Source: Phenylobacterium sp. (lineage in GTDB: Bacteria; Pseudomonadota; Alphaproteobacteria; Caulobacterales; Caulobacteraceae). Taken from it: a stretch of 55,407 bases of DNA. The stretch is taken from contig NZ_JAUYAF010000075.1 of NCBI RefSeq assembly GCF_030693625.1, forward strand, positions 1 through 55,407, read 5' to 3'. The translations under genes and the position numbers were made by a program. The notes beneath the pieces are model-generated. The model was not told where the DNA came from and made no database searches. It worked only from the letters and a program-made list of their open reading frames with translations. Positions 32,085-39,801 of this stretch are shown here, piece after piece. Every line of letters begins with the position of its first letter. Within the stretch, counting starts at the first letter, position 1.

Positions 32085-32929
32085 CGCGTGGCCACCAGGG
32101 CCAGGGCCTCGGTGGGCTCGAACTCGGCGGCCTTGAGCGCCCAGGAGGAGGCCCAGGTGAAGGCGGCCCTGTTCTCCAGGTGCATCGGCATATGGATGCC
32201 GATCAGGCGGTAACGGGTCTCGTTGGCGATGTCCTTGCGCACGACGATCGCCTGAGCGGCCTGGGGGCGCGCCTTCAGCAGAACCTTGAGGTCACTGCAA
32301 AGCGGCCCGGCCTTCGGATCGTCGGGCATGCAGAGCCGCTGCCAGGCCGCCGCGTGCAGGACGATGGCGTCAGCCTCCCCGGACCGCAGCTTGCCGAGCG
32401 CGTCGGCGGCGTCGGCCGCCGTCATCTCGGCCTTGAAGACGTCAGCCCCAAATCCTCGGTCGGCGAGAACCTTGCTGGGCAGGGCTCGCGCGGCCGGCAT
32501 CGATCCGCCGAAGGCCAGGGTCTTGCCCCGCAGGTCCTCCAGGCTCTTCACGGGACCGGCCGCCGGCGCCGCCACGACCACCGGAATTCGGTTCAGGCCG
32601 CCCTCGGGGCGGATGGTGAGGATGGCGCGGGTCGTGCCCGCCACCGGGGCGAAGCTCACTGGATCCAGCAGGGCCATGTCCAGGCTGCCGGCCGCCAGCG
32701 CCGCGGCCGCGGCCGACGGGTCGGCCACCGGACACTTCAACACCTTCACGTCGAGCCGCTTGGCGAGATGATCGTAATAGGCCTTCTCGCCGGGTGGCGC
32801 GGTGGCGTCCAGCGGCGCGCAGGGGCCCGCCGTCGGCATGACGGCCGCGATGCGCAGGCTGGTGACCGGCGCCTTGTCCGCGGCCGCCACCAGGACCAGG
32901 GCGGAGACCGCCAGCAGGATCTTCCTCAC
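32081..32929 (-). CDS. phnD: PhnD2, phosphate/phosphite/phosphonate-binding protein
   Basis: Periplasmic binding protein of 282 residues. A short signal peptide (RKILLAVSALVLVAAADK) lacks a lipobox. The PhnD-type domain has VTSLRIAAVMPTAGPCAPL, AAGSLDMALLDPVSFAPVA, SLEDLRGKTLAFGGSMPAARALP and KLRSGEADAIVLH. The start is GTG at 32929, with GGAGG upstream, and it overlaps the phnD1 stop as GTGA. A longer frame to 33052 was rejected. Two adjacent binding proteins serving one permease pair suggests a widened ligand range. Confidence 0.88.
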   Translation of the reverse strand: MRKILLAVSALVLVAAADKAPVTSLRIAAVMPTAGPCAPLDATAPPGEKAYYDHLAKRLDVKVLKCPVADPSAAAAALAAGSLDMALLDPVSFAPVAGTTRAILTIRPEGGLNRIPVVVAAPAAGPVKSLEDLRGKTLAFGGSMPAARALPSKVLADRGFGADVFKAEMTAADAADALGKLRSGEADAIVLHAAAWQRLCMPDDPKAGPLCSDLKVLLKARPQAAQAIVVRKDIANETRYRLIGIHMPMHLENRAAFTWASSWALKAAEFEPTEALALVATR

Positions 32930-33888
32930 GGCCGGCCTCCTTGTCCGCGGCGCTGCGCGATGTCGGCGGCGCGCAGGGCGATGACGTCCTTGTAGTGTTC
33001 GCGAGTGACCGAGGTGTAGGCCGACCCGTCCAGCTGTCCGACGTCCACCCACAGGTCGGGTTCGTCATAGGGCAGCGCGCCCATCGTGCCGCGAACGGTG
33101 TCGATCAGCGGCTGCGGCCGGTCGGTGCGGACCACGAAGGCCTCGCTGGGAATGGGTCCGGCCGTCCAGATGATGCGGAAGTCCTTCAGGTCCACCAGCT
33201 TGCGGCGGGCCATGGTGTGCAGCGCGCCTCGGCTGAAGCCATTCACCGGGTCGCCGCCGCTGGCCTGCAGGATCGCCCCGTCGAACTGGCCGTTGGCCAG
33301 GGCCATCACCGCCTGGGTATGGCCGCCAGCGAAGGAGGTCTTGCCGAAATAGGTGTCCGGGTCGATCCCCTCATCGCGCAGCCTGGCGCGGGGCACGAGG
33401 TAGCCGGAGGTGGAGTTGAAATCCACATACCCCAGGGAGCGCCCCTTCATGTCGGCCAGGGTGCGGATCGGACTGTCGGCGCGGACGACGATGGTCGAGT
33501 AGTAGCCAGTGCCCCCCTCCGCCTGACGAAGCGTCAGGATCGGGGCTGCGAGAGGGCCGATCTGGGCGTCGACATTGGCGTAGCCGCCGCCGGCCATCTG
33601 GGCCAGGTCGACCTGGCCGGAGGACAGGGCCTGGATCACGCCGTTGTAGTCGGAGCTCTCGTACAGCTTGACCGGCAGGCCGATGGCCTCGCTCAGCCGC
33701 GCGCGATAGGTGCTCCGTCGCTTGACGATCCTGGGATCGTCATTGCTTCCGCTGACAGCCATGCGGATCTCCTTGATCCCGCTGCGCCAGTCGCCGGTGT
33801 CGGCCACCGGCGTCTTTTCACCGCACCCCGCCAGGGTGACGCCGAGGCCAAGGGCCACCGCGGCGGAAAACCATGCTGATCGAGCCAT
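32926..33888 (-). CDS. phnD: PhnD1, phosphonate-binding lipoprotein
   Basis: Binding protein of 320 residues from the ATG at 33888. The N-terminus ARSAWFSAAVALGLGVTLAGCG ends in a lipobox (LAGC), so the mature protein is lipid-anchored. Ligand-domain landmarks: IKEIRMAVSGSNDD, YNGVIQALSSGQVDLAQMAGGGY, RTLADMKGRSLGYVDFNSTSGYLVP and ALANGQFDGAI. GGGAG lies 7-11 bases upstream. The ATG at 33966 would put the Pho box inside the gene and hide the signal peptide, so it is rejected. First gene of the transporter unit. Confidence 0.92.
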   Translation of the reverse strand: MARSAWFSAAVALGLGVTLAGCGEKTPVADTGDWRSGIKEIRMAVSGSNDDPRIVKRRSTYRARLSEAIGLPVKLYESSDYNGVIQALSSGQVDLAQMAGGGYANVDAQIGPLAAPILTLRQAEGGTGYYSTIVVRADSPIRTLADMKGRSLGYVDFNSTSGYLVPRARLRDEGIDPDTYFGKTSFAGGHTQAVMALANGQFDGAILQASGGDPVNGFSRGALHTMARRKLVDLKDFRIIWTAGPIPSEAFVVRTDRPQPLIDTVRGTMGALPYDEPDLWVDVGQLDGSAYTSVTREHYKDVIALRAADIAQRRGQGGRP

Positions 33889-33955
33889 TGCGCACTCCCG
33901 GCTCCGGCGGCCCGGAGCGACAATCGCAGCGTTGCCTCCAAGCCGTGTCGTGGCG

Positions 33956-33973
33956 GTGACGGCCATATGACAG
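33956..33973 (-). promoter_or_regulatory. Pho box upstream of phnD1
   Basis: On the minus strand, CTGTCAT-ATGG-CCGTCAC matches the PhoB site CTGTCAT-N4-CTGTCAC at 13 of 14 half-site positions. It lies 68 bases upstream of the phnD1 start and points toward it, the usual orientation. This implies induction of the transporter genes under phosphate limitation. Confidence 0.75.
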
Positions 33974-34173
33974 TCTTCGGTCGCCGTTGAGATTTGTCAG
34001 GGTGAGGACATTGAGGACCTGGTCCGACGCGGCCTGCCGTCTCGCTCCCGCGCGCTTCGAGACGCCCAGCGCCAGGCTTACGTTCCGCATGACGGAACAG
34101 TATTCCGCCTATTGGAATCGACTTCAGCTGTGTGCGAAGATCGGTGTCGCTGACGCTAGCTCTGGAGCAGATC

Positions 34174-35742
34174 ATGACCAGCCCTGACCACCCGACCCTG
34201 GGCGCCGTGCGAAGCGCCGAGGCCAAGCTGTTCCCCATCGTCGAGACGACGGAGGGCAAGGTGCGAGGGCTGAGATCCGGCCGGATCTCGGTCTTCAAGG
34301 GCCTGCGCTACGGCGCCGACACCTCCGGCGCGAACCGATTCCTGCCGCCGCAGCCCGTGGAGCCTTGGGCCGGGGTCCGCGACGCCCTCGACTATGGCAA
34401 TATCGCGCCCCAGATCCCCGGCGACCGGCGCCACGCCTATGCCGACCTGATCCTCAACGATGTCCAGCCCGGCGGCATGGGCGAAGACTGCCTGGTGCTG
34501 AACCTCTGGACGCCCGACCCCAGCCCGGGAGCCCGGAAGCCTGTCATCGTGCGCTTCCACGGCGGCGGCTTCTATGGCGGCTCCAGCAACAATCCCGGCG
34601 GCGACGGCGAGATGCTGGCCCGCTTCGGCGACTGCGTGGTGGTGACGGTGAACCACCGCCTCAGCGCCCTGGGCTATCTCTATCTCGGCGACGAGGGCCC
34701 GCTGGCCGACTCCGGCGCGGCCGGCATGCAGGACCTGGTGGCGTCGCTGCGGTGGGTGGCGCGCAATGTCGAGGCCTTCGGCGGCGATCCGTCCCGCGTC
34801 CTGATCGTGGGTCAGTCCGGCGGCGGCGCGAAGGTGAGCCACCTGCTGGCCATGCCGGGGGCCAAGGGCCTGTTCTCCAGCGCCGGCGTGATGAGCGGAT
34901 CGCGGCTGACCGCCATGACCCGCGAACAGGGGGCCAAGGCCGCGGACCTGCTGCTGCGCCAGCTCGGCCTGCGGGCGGACCAGATCAAGGAATTGCGGGC
35001 TGTCCCCTTCGCCACCCTGCTGGCCGCCCAGGCCGAGGTGGAGGCGGAGGACCGGGCGCGCGGCGAGGCCCCGAGGTCCTTCGCCCCCCTGATCGGCGAT
35101 GCGATCCCGCACCATCCCTTCACCCCCGGCGCGCCCACAGAGTCGCTGGACATTCCCCTGGTGATCTCCACCGCCCTGGATGAGCGCACCTACCGCGAGA
35201 CCCGGTTCGACATGGCGTGGGACGAGGTCCGCAAGAACCTGGACCGCCGCGTCGGCGCCGACGCCGACATGCTGCTGTCGGCCTATCGCGATGACGATCC
35301 GGCCGCGACGGCCTTCATCATCAACGCCCGCATCAACTCCGACACCACCTTCCGCCTGGGCGCCGACACCATGCTCGAGCGGCGGCTGGCGGCCGGCGGC
35401 GCGCCGACCTGGTCCTATCTCTGGGCCAGCCCCAGCCCGGCCTTCGGCGGTCGCTACGGCGCGGTGCACGGCATCGACGTCGCCTATTCGATGCACGACA
35501 TCCGCTTCCCCCTGGCCGGTCCCACGGCCGACAACCTGCGGCTGGCCGACGAGATCGCCTCGGCCTGGGTGACCATGGCGGCCACGGGCTCACCGGCCAA
35601 TCCCAAGACCCCCGCCTGGCCGGCCTACGACCTCAGCGCCCGCAACACCCTGGTCTTTGGCCAGCCCACCCAGGCCCAGAGCGATCCCCGGCGCTTCTTC
35701 CGCGAGTACTGGTCCAAGGCCGCCGCCGCCCGACGTCCCTGA
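34174..35742 (+). CDS. type-B carboxylesterase/lipase
   Basis: Alpha/beta hydrolase of 522 residues, full length for the type-B family. It shows GKVRGLRSGRISVFKGLRYG at the start, EDCLVLNLWTP, the oxyanion segment VIVRFHGGGFYGGSS, the nucleophile in VLIVGQSGGGAKVSHLL, and a histidine block GAVHGIDVAYSM. No signal peptide. The ATG at 34174 follows TCTGGAGCAG; an upstream GTG at 34132 is less likely. Divergent from phnD1, with a 285-base intergenic region. Cleaves carboxylic esters; physiological substrate unknown. Confidence 0.88.
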   Translation: MTSPDHPTLGAVRSAEAKLFPIVETTEGKVRGLRSGRISVFKGLRYGADTSGANRFLPPQPVEPWAGVRDALDYGNIAPQIPGDRRHAYADLILNDVQPGGMGEDCLVLNLWTPDPSPGARKPVIVRFHGGGFYGGSSNNPGGDGEMLARFGDCVVVTVNHRLSALGYLYLGDEGPLADSGAAGMQDLVASLRWVARNVEAFGGDPSRVLIVGQSGGGAKVSHLLAMPGAKGLFSSAGVMSGSRLTAMTREQGAKAADLLLRQLGLRADQIKELRAVPFATLLAAQAEVEAEDRARGEAPRSFAPLIGDAIPHHPFTPGAPTESLDIPLVISTALDERTYRETRFDMAWDEVRKNLDRRVGADADMLLSAYRDDDPAATAFIINARINSDTTFRLGADTMLERRLAAGGAPTWSYLWASPSPAFGGRYGAVHGIDVAYSMHDIRFPLAGPTADNLRLADEIASAWVTMAATGSPANPKTPAWPAYDLSARNTLVFGQPTQAQSDPRRFFREYWSKAAAARRP

Positions 35743-35824
35743 CGATCGAGCGCCCACGTGGGGTGAAGGGCGGACAGAGCGCGCCATCGTGCTAAGGCTC
35801 GCCCTCCTGCGCACGGAGACCGCC

Positions 35825-36691
35825 ATGGAAGGCCCGACATCCCACTTCTATTTCTCGCAGCGGCTGCGTCTGCACTATGTCGACTGGGGCAATGAGACGG
35901 CCCCGCCGCTGGTCCTGGTCCATGGCGGCCGCGACCACTGCCGCAACTGGGACTGGGTCGCCGCGCGGCTTCGCGACCGCTACCACGTGATCGCGCCGGA
36001 TCTTCGGGGCCACGGCGACAGCGCCTGGGCGGTGGGCGGCGGCTATGACAACGCGGCCTACCTCTACGACCTCGCCCAGATCATCCATCAGAAGGGCATG
36101 GCGCCGGCGACCATCATCTCCCATTCCCTGGGAGCCGGGATCGCGCTGAACTACTGCGGAGCCTTTCCCGACAGCGTAAAGAAGATCGTCGCCATCGAGG
36201 GCCTGGGCCCCTCCCCGGCCGTGATGGCCGAGCAGGCCAAGCGCACGGTGGAGGAGCGCCTACGCGCCTGGATCGATGACCGGCGCAAGAACTCCGGCCG
36301 CACGCCGCGCCGCTACGCCAGCCTGGACGAGGCGGTCGCCCGCATGGCCGAGCAGAACCCCCACCTCTCGCCCGAACAGGCCCGCCACCTGACCATCTAC
36401 GGCGTCAACCAGAACGAAGACGGGACCTATAGCTGGAAGTTCGACAACCACGCCGGCGGCGGGGTCGGCGGCCTCAGTCACTCCGACCAGCACCGCCTGT
36501 GGGGCCAGATCACCGCCCCCGTGCTGCTGGTGCGGGGCGCCGAGTCCTGGGCGTCGGATCCGGTCATCGACGGCCGCATCCAGCACTTCACCAACGCCAG
36601 GCTGGTGAATTTCGAGGGCGCCGGCCACTGGGTCCACCACGACAGGCTTGAGGCCTTCATGGCCGAGGTGGAAACCTTCCTGGCCGAGTAG
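35825..36691 (+). CDS. alpha/beta-fold hydrolase
   Basis: Protein of 288 residues with a canonical alpha/beta-hydrolase core: LVLVHGGRDHCRNWD (oxyanion loop), VIAPDLRGHGDS, nucleophile elbow ATIISHSLGAGIAL (S-x-S-x-G rather than G-x-S-x-G), and a terminal histidine in FEGAGHWVHHDR. The first elbow position is Ser instead of Gly, a tolerated variant in this superfamily. The ATG at 35825 starts the conserved N-terminus. Follows the carboxylesterase by 82 bases on the same strand. Substrate unknown. Confidence 0.85.
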   Translation: MEGPTSHFYFSQRLRLHYVDWGNETAPPLVLVHGGRDHCRNWDWVAARLRDRYHVIAPDLRGHGDSAWAVGGGYDNAAYLYDLAQIIHQKGMAPATIISHSLGAGIALNYCGAFPDSVKKIVAIEGLGPSPAVMAEQAKRTVEERLRAWIDDRRKNSGRTPRRYASLDEAVARMAEQNPHLSPEQARHLTIYGVNQNEDGTYSWKFDNHAGGGVGGLSHSDQHRLWGQITAPVLLVRGAESWASDPVIDGRIQHFTNARLVNFEGAGHWVHHDRLEAFMAEVETFLAE

Positions 36692-36770
36692 CCACGCTCT
36701 CCCGACGCCTGGCTGCGGAACTGCCGGGAGGGCCGGGAACTTTCATCTGCGAACCCTCAGGAGAACGCAG

Positions 36771-36941
36771 ATGAGCAAGCCGCAGACACCAGGCCGCGAG
36801 GCCAACGCCGCCCAGCCCCTGGGCGACCGTAAGGGGCTGGTTTCGGACAAGGGCACGAAGCGCACGGCCGAGAAGGAGCAACGCTCGGCCGGCCCCGACG
36901 GGCCAGACGCCGGCGTCATCGGGGCGACCTTCAAGAAGTAG
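36771..36941 (+). CDS. small hydrophilic protein of 56 residues
   Basis: Short, highly charged protein (MSKPQTPGREANAAQPL at the start, ending in IGATFKK), predicted to be largely disordered. AGGAG lies 8 bases before the ATG and a strong hairpin follows the stop, so it looks like a real small gene. I do not recognise a family. Its composition recalls small stress-related proteins, but nothing more can be said. Confidence 0.6.
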   Translation: MSKPQTPGREANAAQPLGDRKGLVSDKGTKRTAEKEQRSAGPDGPDAGVIGATFKK

Positions 36942-36943
36942 GC

Positions 36944-36985
36944 CGGCGGGCTGAGGCCGCCTGGTGCGGCTTCAGCCGCCCGCCG
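36944..36985 (+). terminator. stem-loop after the 56-residue gene
   Basis: Arms CGGCGGGCTGAGGCCGC and GCGGCTTCAGCCGCCCGCCG pair around CTGGT with a 3-base bulge. No T-run follows, so it may be a weak or factor-assisted terminator. It starts 3 bases after the stop. Confidence 0.5.
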
Positions 36986-37067
36986 CGGGGCGGAAGCGTG
37001 GGAACCGCCCGTCCGTCCCCCCGTTACTTCGGTCCACCAGACAGGGCGGCCGAGGCCGCACAGGACC

Positions 37068-37256
37068 ATGCTCAGTCTCTCGACCGCCGCCGGCTTCTCC
37101 CACTCGATATCAGACGGTTGCTGGTCCTGGGCGACCTTCCCCCCCGACGGGCGCACACGCGCCTCGGGCGCCGCAAGCGCCCGCGCCATGGCGGCCGCCG
37201 AGATCGTTCACGACATCTGCCAGGCCTGGGCGCGGGGCGCGGCCGTCGCCGCCTAG
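37068..37256 (+). CDS. possible small protein of 62 residues
   Basis: Open frame in the otherwise empty stretch 36986-37322. The ribosome site (AGGACC) is weak and no known motif is seen. The C-terminus (AEIVHDICQAWARGAAVAA) reads like an amphipathic helix. Coding status is uncertain; the rest of the stretch holds nothing recognisable. Confidence 0.25.
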   Translation: MLSLSTAAGFSHSISDGCWSWATFPPDGRTRASGAASARAMAAAEIVHDICQAWARGAAVAA

Positions 37257-37322
37257 CGCTGCATGTGACGCGGGTCCCAGGCCGCGATCACCCAAGTATC
37301 TCCAACTCCACAGGGACACACC

Positions 37323-37574
37323 ATGCCCGCTGAAAAGCCGCCCAAGCCCCACCAGGACGCCACCATCACCGGCGAGCCGGAACTGCTGGACGACGGGCAG
37401 GAGGAGGCCTTCTCCTATACGGCGATCGAGCGCGGCTTGGTGAAGGACCCGCTGGCGATGGATCCTGACCTCCTGCGGCCTGCAGACACGACCGACCGAC
37501 CGCGACGAGAAGCCGGAACTGACCGGCCAGTGATCCCGCCGCACAGCCCCACCCGACCCATCCAGGACGCTTGA
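37323..37574 (+). CDS. small acidic protein of 83 residues upstream of mscS
   Basis: Begins MPAEKPPKPHQDAT with AGGGACACACC upstream and has an acidic middle (ELLDDGQEEAFSYTAIERG). The stop overlaps the mscS ATG as TGATG, so it is probably translated and coupled to mscS. A GACC tetranucleotide repeat near 37489-37500 precedes a change in character. Removing one unit would give an acidic end (DRDEKPELTGQ) and a stop near 37532, so the present tail may be a frameshift product. Function unknown. Confidence 0.5.
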   Translation: MPAEKPPKPHQDATITGEPELLDDGQEEAFSYTAIERGLVKDPLAMDPDLLRPADTTDRPRREAGTDRPVIPPHSPTRPIQDA

Positions 37575-38488
37575 TGCCCGCCGAAGTCGCCAAGGCCGAT
37601 CCCGTCGCCCCACTTACGCGCGCGATGGACGCCGCCTTCTCGGGAGATGCCGAGATGCTGCGGGGCCTTGCCGCCGTGGTCGCCTCGTTCTCCGTCCGCA
37701 TCGTCGTGGCCATCGTCATCCTGGCCATCACCCTATGGGCGGCCAAGCGCGTCGCCCGCGTGACCGAACGCGGCATGGAGCGGTTCAGTCGTCACACCCC
37801 GGCCGATAAGACCCTGGCGGACTTCGCCTCGGCCCTGGTGAAATACCTGATCATCGCCATCGGCCTGATCGCGGTGCTGCAGCAGCTTGGGGTGCAGACG
37901 ACGTCGGTCCTGGCGGTTCTCGGCGCCGCGTCCCTGGCGATCGGCCTGGCGCTCCAAGGTACTCTGGGCAACGTCGCCGCCGGCGTGATGATCCTGTTGC
38001 AGAGACCCTATCGCGTCGGGGACCGCGTCGAGTTGAACGGCCGGCAGGGTGTGGTGTCAGGGCTGGATCTCTTCAACACCAGGCTGCTCGATTTTGACGG
38101 GCTGACGGTCTACCTGCCGAACGGCAAGGTGTTTGGCGACATGATCGTCAACCTTTCCCAGGCCGGGCGGCGGCGCATCGACCTAGTCTTTGGCGTCGAC
38201 TATGAGGACGACCTCGACCTCGCCCTGGAGCTGCTGCTGACGATCGCCGGGGAGGACAAGCGGGTGCTGTCCTCTCCGCCGCCCTGGTCCAAGGTCACCG
38301 CCCTCGCCGACAGCAGCGTCAGCGTGTCTCTGCGCTGCTGGACGACGCCGGACGAGTGGATGGATACGAGGTTCGACCTGGTCAAACGGGTCAAGGAGGC
38401 CTTCCAGGCCCGCGGCCTGAGCTTCCCCTACCCTCACCAGGTGATGGCCGAACGGGTCCGCCATACATCCGACGGCGCCACCGCCTGA
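37574..38488 (+). CDS. mscS: MscS-family mechanosensitive channel
   Basis: Small-conductance mechanosensitive channel of 304 residues. Two N-terminal hydrophobic segments (VRIVVAIVILAITLW and LVKYLIIAIGLIAVLQQLGV) precede the pore helix SVLAVLGAASLAIGLALQGTLGN. The beta domain follows (VGDRVELNGRQGVV, TVYLPNGKVFGDMIVN). Releases solutes on hypo-osmotic shock in the inner membrane. ATG at 37574, coupled to the small gene upstream; a TTG one codon earlier is not needed. The 3' end lies 1 base from an antisense kinase remnant. Confidence 0.93.
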   Translation: MPAEVAKADPVAPLTRAMDAAFSGDAEMLRGLAAVVASFSVRIVVAIVILAITLWAAKRVARVTERGMERFSRHTPADKTLADFASALVKYLIIAIGLIAVLQQLGVQTTSVLAVLGAASLAIGLALQGTLGNVAAGVMILLQRPYRVGDRVELNGRQGVVSGLDLFNTRLLDFDGLTVYLPNGKVFGDMIVNLSQAGRRRIDLVFGVDYEDDLDLALELLLTIAGEDKRVLSSPPPWSKVTALADSSVSVSLRCWTTPDEWMDTRFDLVKRVKEAFQARGLSFPYPHQVMAERVRHTSDGATA

Positions 38489-38489
38489 C

Positions 38490-38591
38490 GCGCGAGGTGA
38501 TGGCGGTAAGGGATGTCGCGATGGTCAGCGGGTTCTTGACCCGATGGCTCATCTCGCCGGCCAGCAGCTCGTTGGCCTCTTCGGCTTGAAC
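38490..38591 (-). pseudogene. remnant of an HWE/HisKA_2 histidine kinase H-box
   Basis: Read leftward, 34 codons encode VQAEEANELLAGEMSHRVKN and then PLTIATSLTAITSR. This is the phospho-acceptor box of HWE/HisKA_2 kinases (E-x-x-HRVKN-x-L). The frame has no start and no ATP-binding domain and breaks off one base from the mscS stop, so it is a fragment left by deletion or insertion. The upstream end abuts a strong hairpin. Confidence 0.7.
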
Positions 38592-38625
38592 CGATGATGC
38601 AGGCCAGGCGGCCCTGCATCATCGG
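38591..38625. terminator. strong palindrome between mscS and the small exported gene
   Basis: Perfect 13-bp arms CCGATGATGCAGG and CCTGCATCATCGG around a 9-base loop. It sits between convergent genes and could end transcription both ways, although there is no T-run. It also marks the edge of the kinase remnant. Confidence 0.55.
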
Positions 38626-38634
38626 CTGGCCGGG

Positions 38635-38949
38635 TCAGCGCGCGGCGAGTTTCAGGCGCTTCAGACGCATGTGTTCGGAACTGCGCATGCACTTTGCGCC
38701 GCTCCAGGCCGCGTCGGACTTCACGGCTTCTTCGGCGGTGACAAACTCGACAGCGCCATAGGCGCGGGCGAATGAGCGGCGAGTGAGGTCTTCATTGTCG
38801 CAAACAAAGACTTTCCGCGTCGCGGGCTCTGTCCTGGTCGCGTGAGCGGCCGCGTCCTTGGCCGCGACGGCGACCGACTTCGCCGCTTGGGCGTTTGCGG
38901 TGCCCAGGCTCACGGCGGCGATGACGGCCCCCAGCAATAACGAACGCAT
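38635..38949 (-). CDS. small exported protein of 104 residues
   Basis: Begins MRSLLLGAVIAAVSLGTANA with a clear signal peptide (cleavage after ANA). The mature region has VFVCDNEDLTRRSFARAYG and ends with GAKCMRSSEHMRLKRLKLAAR, with one cysteine pair. The start at 38949 fits the signal; an extension to 38979 adds nothing. Basic C-terminus. I do not recognise the family. Convergent with mscS across a palindrome. Confidence 0.65.
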   Translation of the reverse strand: MRSLLLGAVIAAVSLGTANAQAAKSVAVAAKDAAAHATRTEPATRKVFVCDNEDLTRRSFARAYGAVEFVTAEEAVKSDAAWSGAKCMRSSEHMRLKRLKLAAR

Positions 38950-39267
38950 GGCCTTCTCCCTAAAAAGAGGCCGGTTCAATCCGGCTTGACCACAGGATAC
39001 GCCCTTTTGGGTCGTTGTGAAGTTTATGTGACTATGCGCCGCAGAAACACGGAAGCGTCATGAAAGGCGGCGCCCGGTGGCGGCTCCGCAGGGATGCCTG
39101 CGACCGACCTGGCTCCGCGGAGTCTTCGGTGGAATGTGATGTCTGCGTGACCGCCACCTCGCGGCAGGCAAAGATTCATGAAACTGTCGCGCGGCTGATG
39201 GATAGCTGGCTTTTCAAGCCGCTGCGGGCCTGCGAAGGCCGACGCGCAAGGGAGACGGCGCCACAGA
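38950..39267. other. intergenic region upstream of the resolvase-like gene
   Basis: About 320 bases between divergent genes, somewhat AT-richer near 38990-39040. It must hold promoters for both. No reading frame, RNA or repeat is convincing. Confidence 0.4.
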
Positions 39268-39801
39268 ATGCGCTACGGGATCATCGTCGAAGGGCCGCAA
39301 TCGCCGTCCGCCGAGGTCCAGCGGTTGCGTCTGGCGCAGCAGGCCTGCGACGTGGTCGTCGAGGAGCCAGCCATGACGCCGGATGCGCTTCGTCGCCTCT
39401 TGCGGCTGATCGCGCGCTTGAAGCCCCGTGATGAACTGGCCGTCCATGGCCTGGAGGTGTTCGGGCAAACCACCGGCGCCGTCGTTCATCTGTTGCGCGA
39501 GGTGTTTCGCAAGGGCGCTGTCATCGTCGTGGCCCGTGAGGCCGAGGAGCCGATGCGGTTCGAGCCGCGGCCGGGCCTGTTGGCCCTGGTCGACGCCCTG
39601 GCCGATCACGAGGCGGGCCAGACCCTGCCCCCGGTCCCGCGCCGTCGCCGGGGAGAGGCCGGGCGTCGGATGCAGCTCACGGCCCATCAGATCGACTATG
39701 CCCGCAAGCTGCACGCGGAGGGCGCCTCGCCGCGGGCGATTGGCCTGCTGTTCCAGGTGCCGCCTGACGACATCTGGCAAATTCTCGACAGGCAGGGATG
39801 A
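39268..39801 (+). CDS. degenerate resolvase-like DNA-binding protein coupled to gspO
   Basis: Protein of 177 residues whose order mirrors a serine recombinase: an N-terminal YGIIVEG strand, QRLRLAQQACDVVVEE, LLRLIARLKPRDELAVHGLEVFG in part, and a C-terminal helix-turn-helix (QLTAHQIDYARKLHAEGASP, then AIGLLFQVPPDDIWQIL). The catalytic Y-x-RVS segment reads IVEG here, so the nucleophilic serine and its arginine are gone. It therefore probably binds DNA without recombining it. The stop overlaps gspO (ATGA), linking it to type II secretion. Homology is judged by eye; the N-terminal part is the less certain half. Confidence 0.6.
   Translation: MRYGIIVEGPQSPSAEVQRLRLAQQACDVVVEEPAMTPDALRRLLRLIARLKPRDELAVHGLEVFGQTTGAVVHLLREVFRKGAVIVVAREAEEPMRFEPRPGLLALVDALADHEAGQTLPPVPRRRRGEAGRRMQLTAHQIDYARKLHAEGASPRAIGLLFQVPPDDIWQILDRQG

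Noticed and set aside
38434..38622. Open frame of 62 codons across the kinase remnant
   Set aside because: A different frame of the same strand gives the HWE H-box; this one has no motif and overlaps the mscS end.
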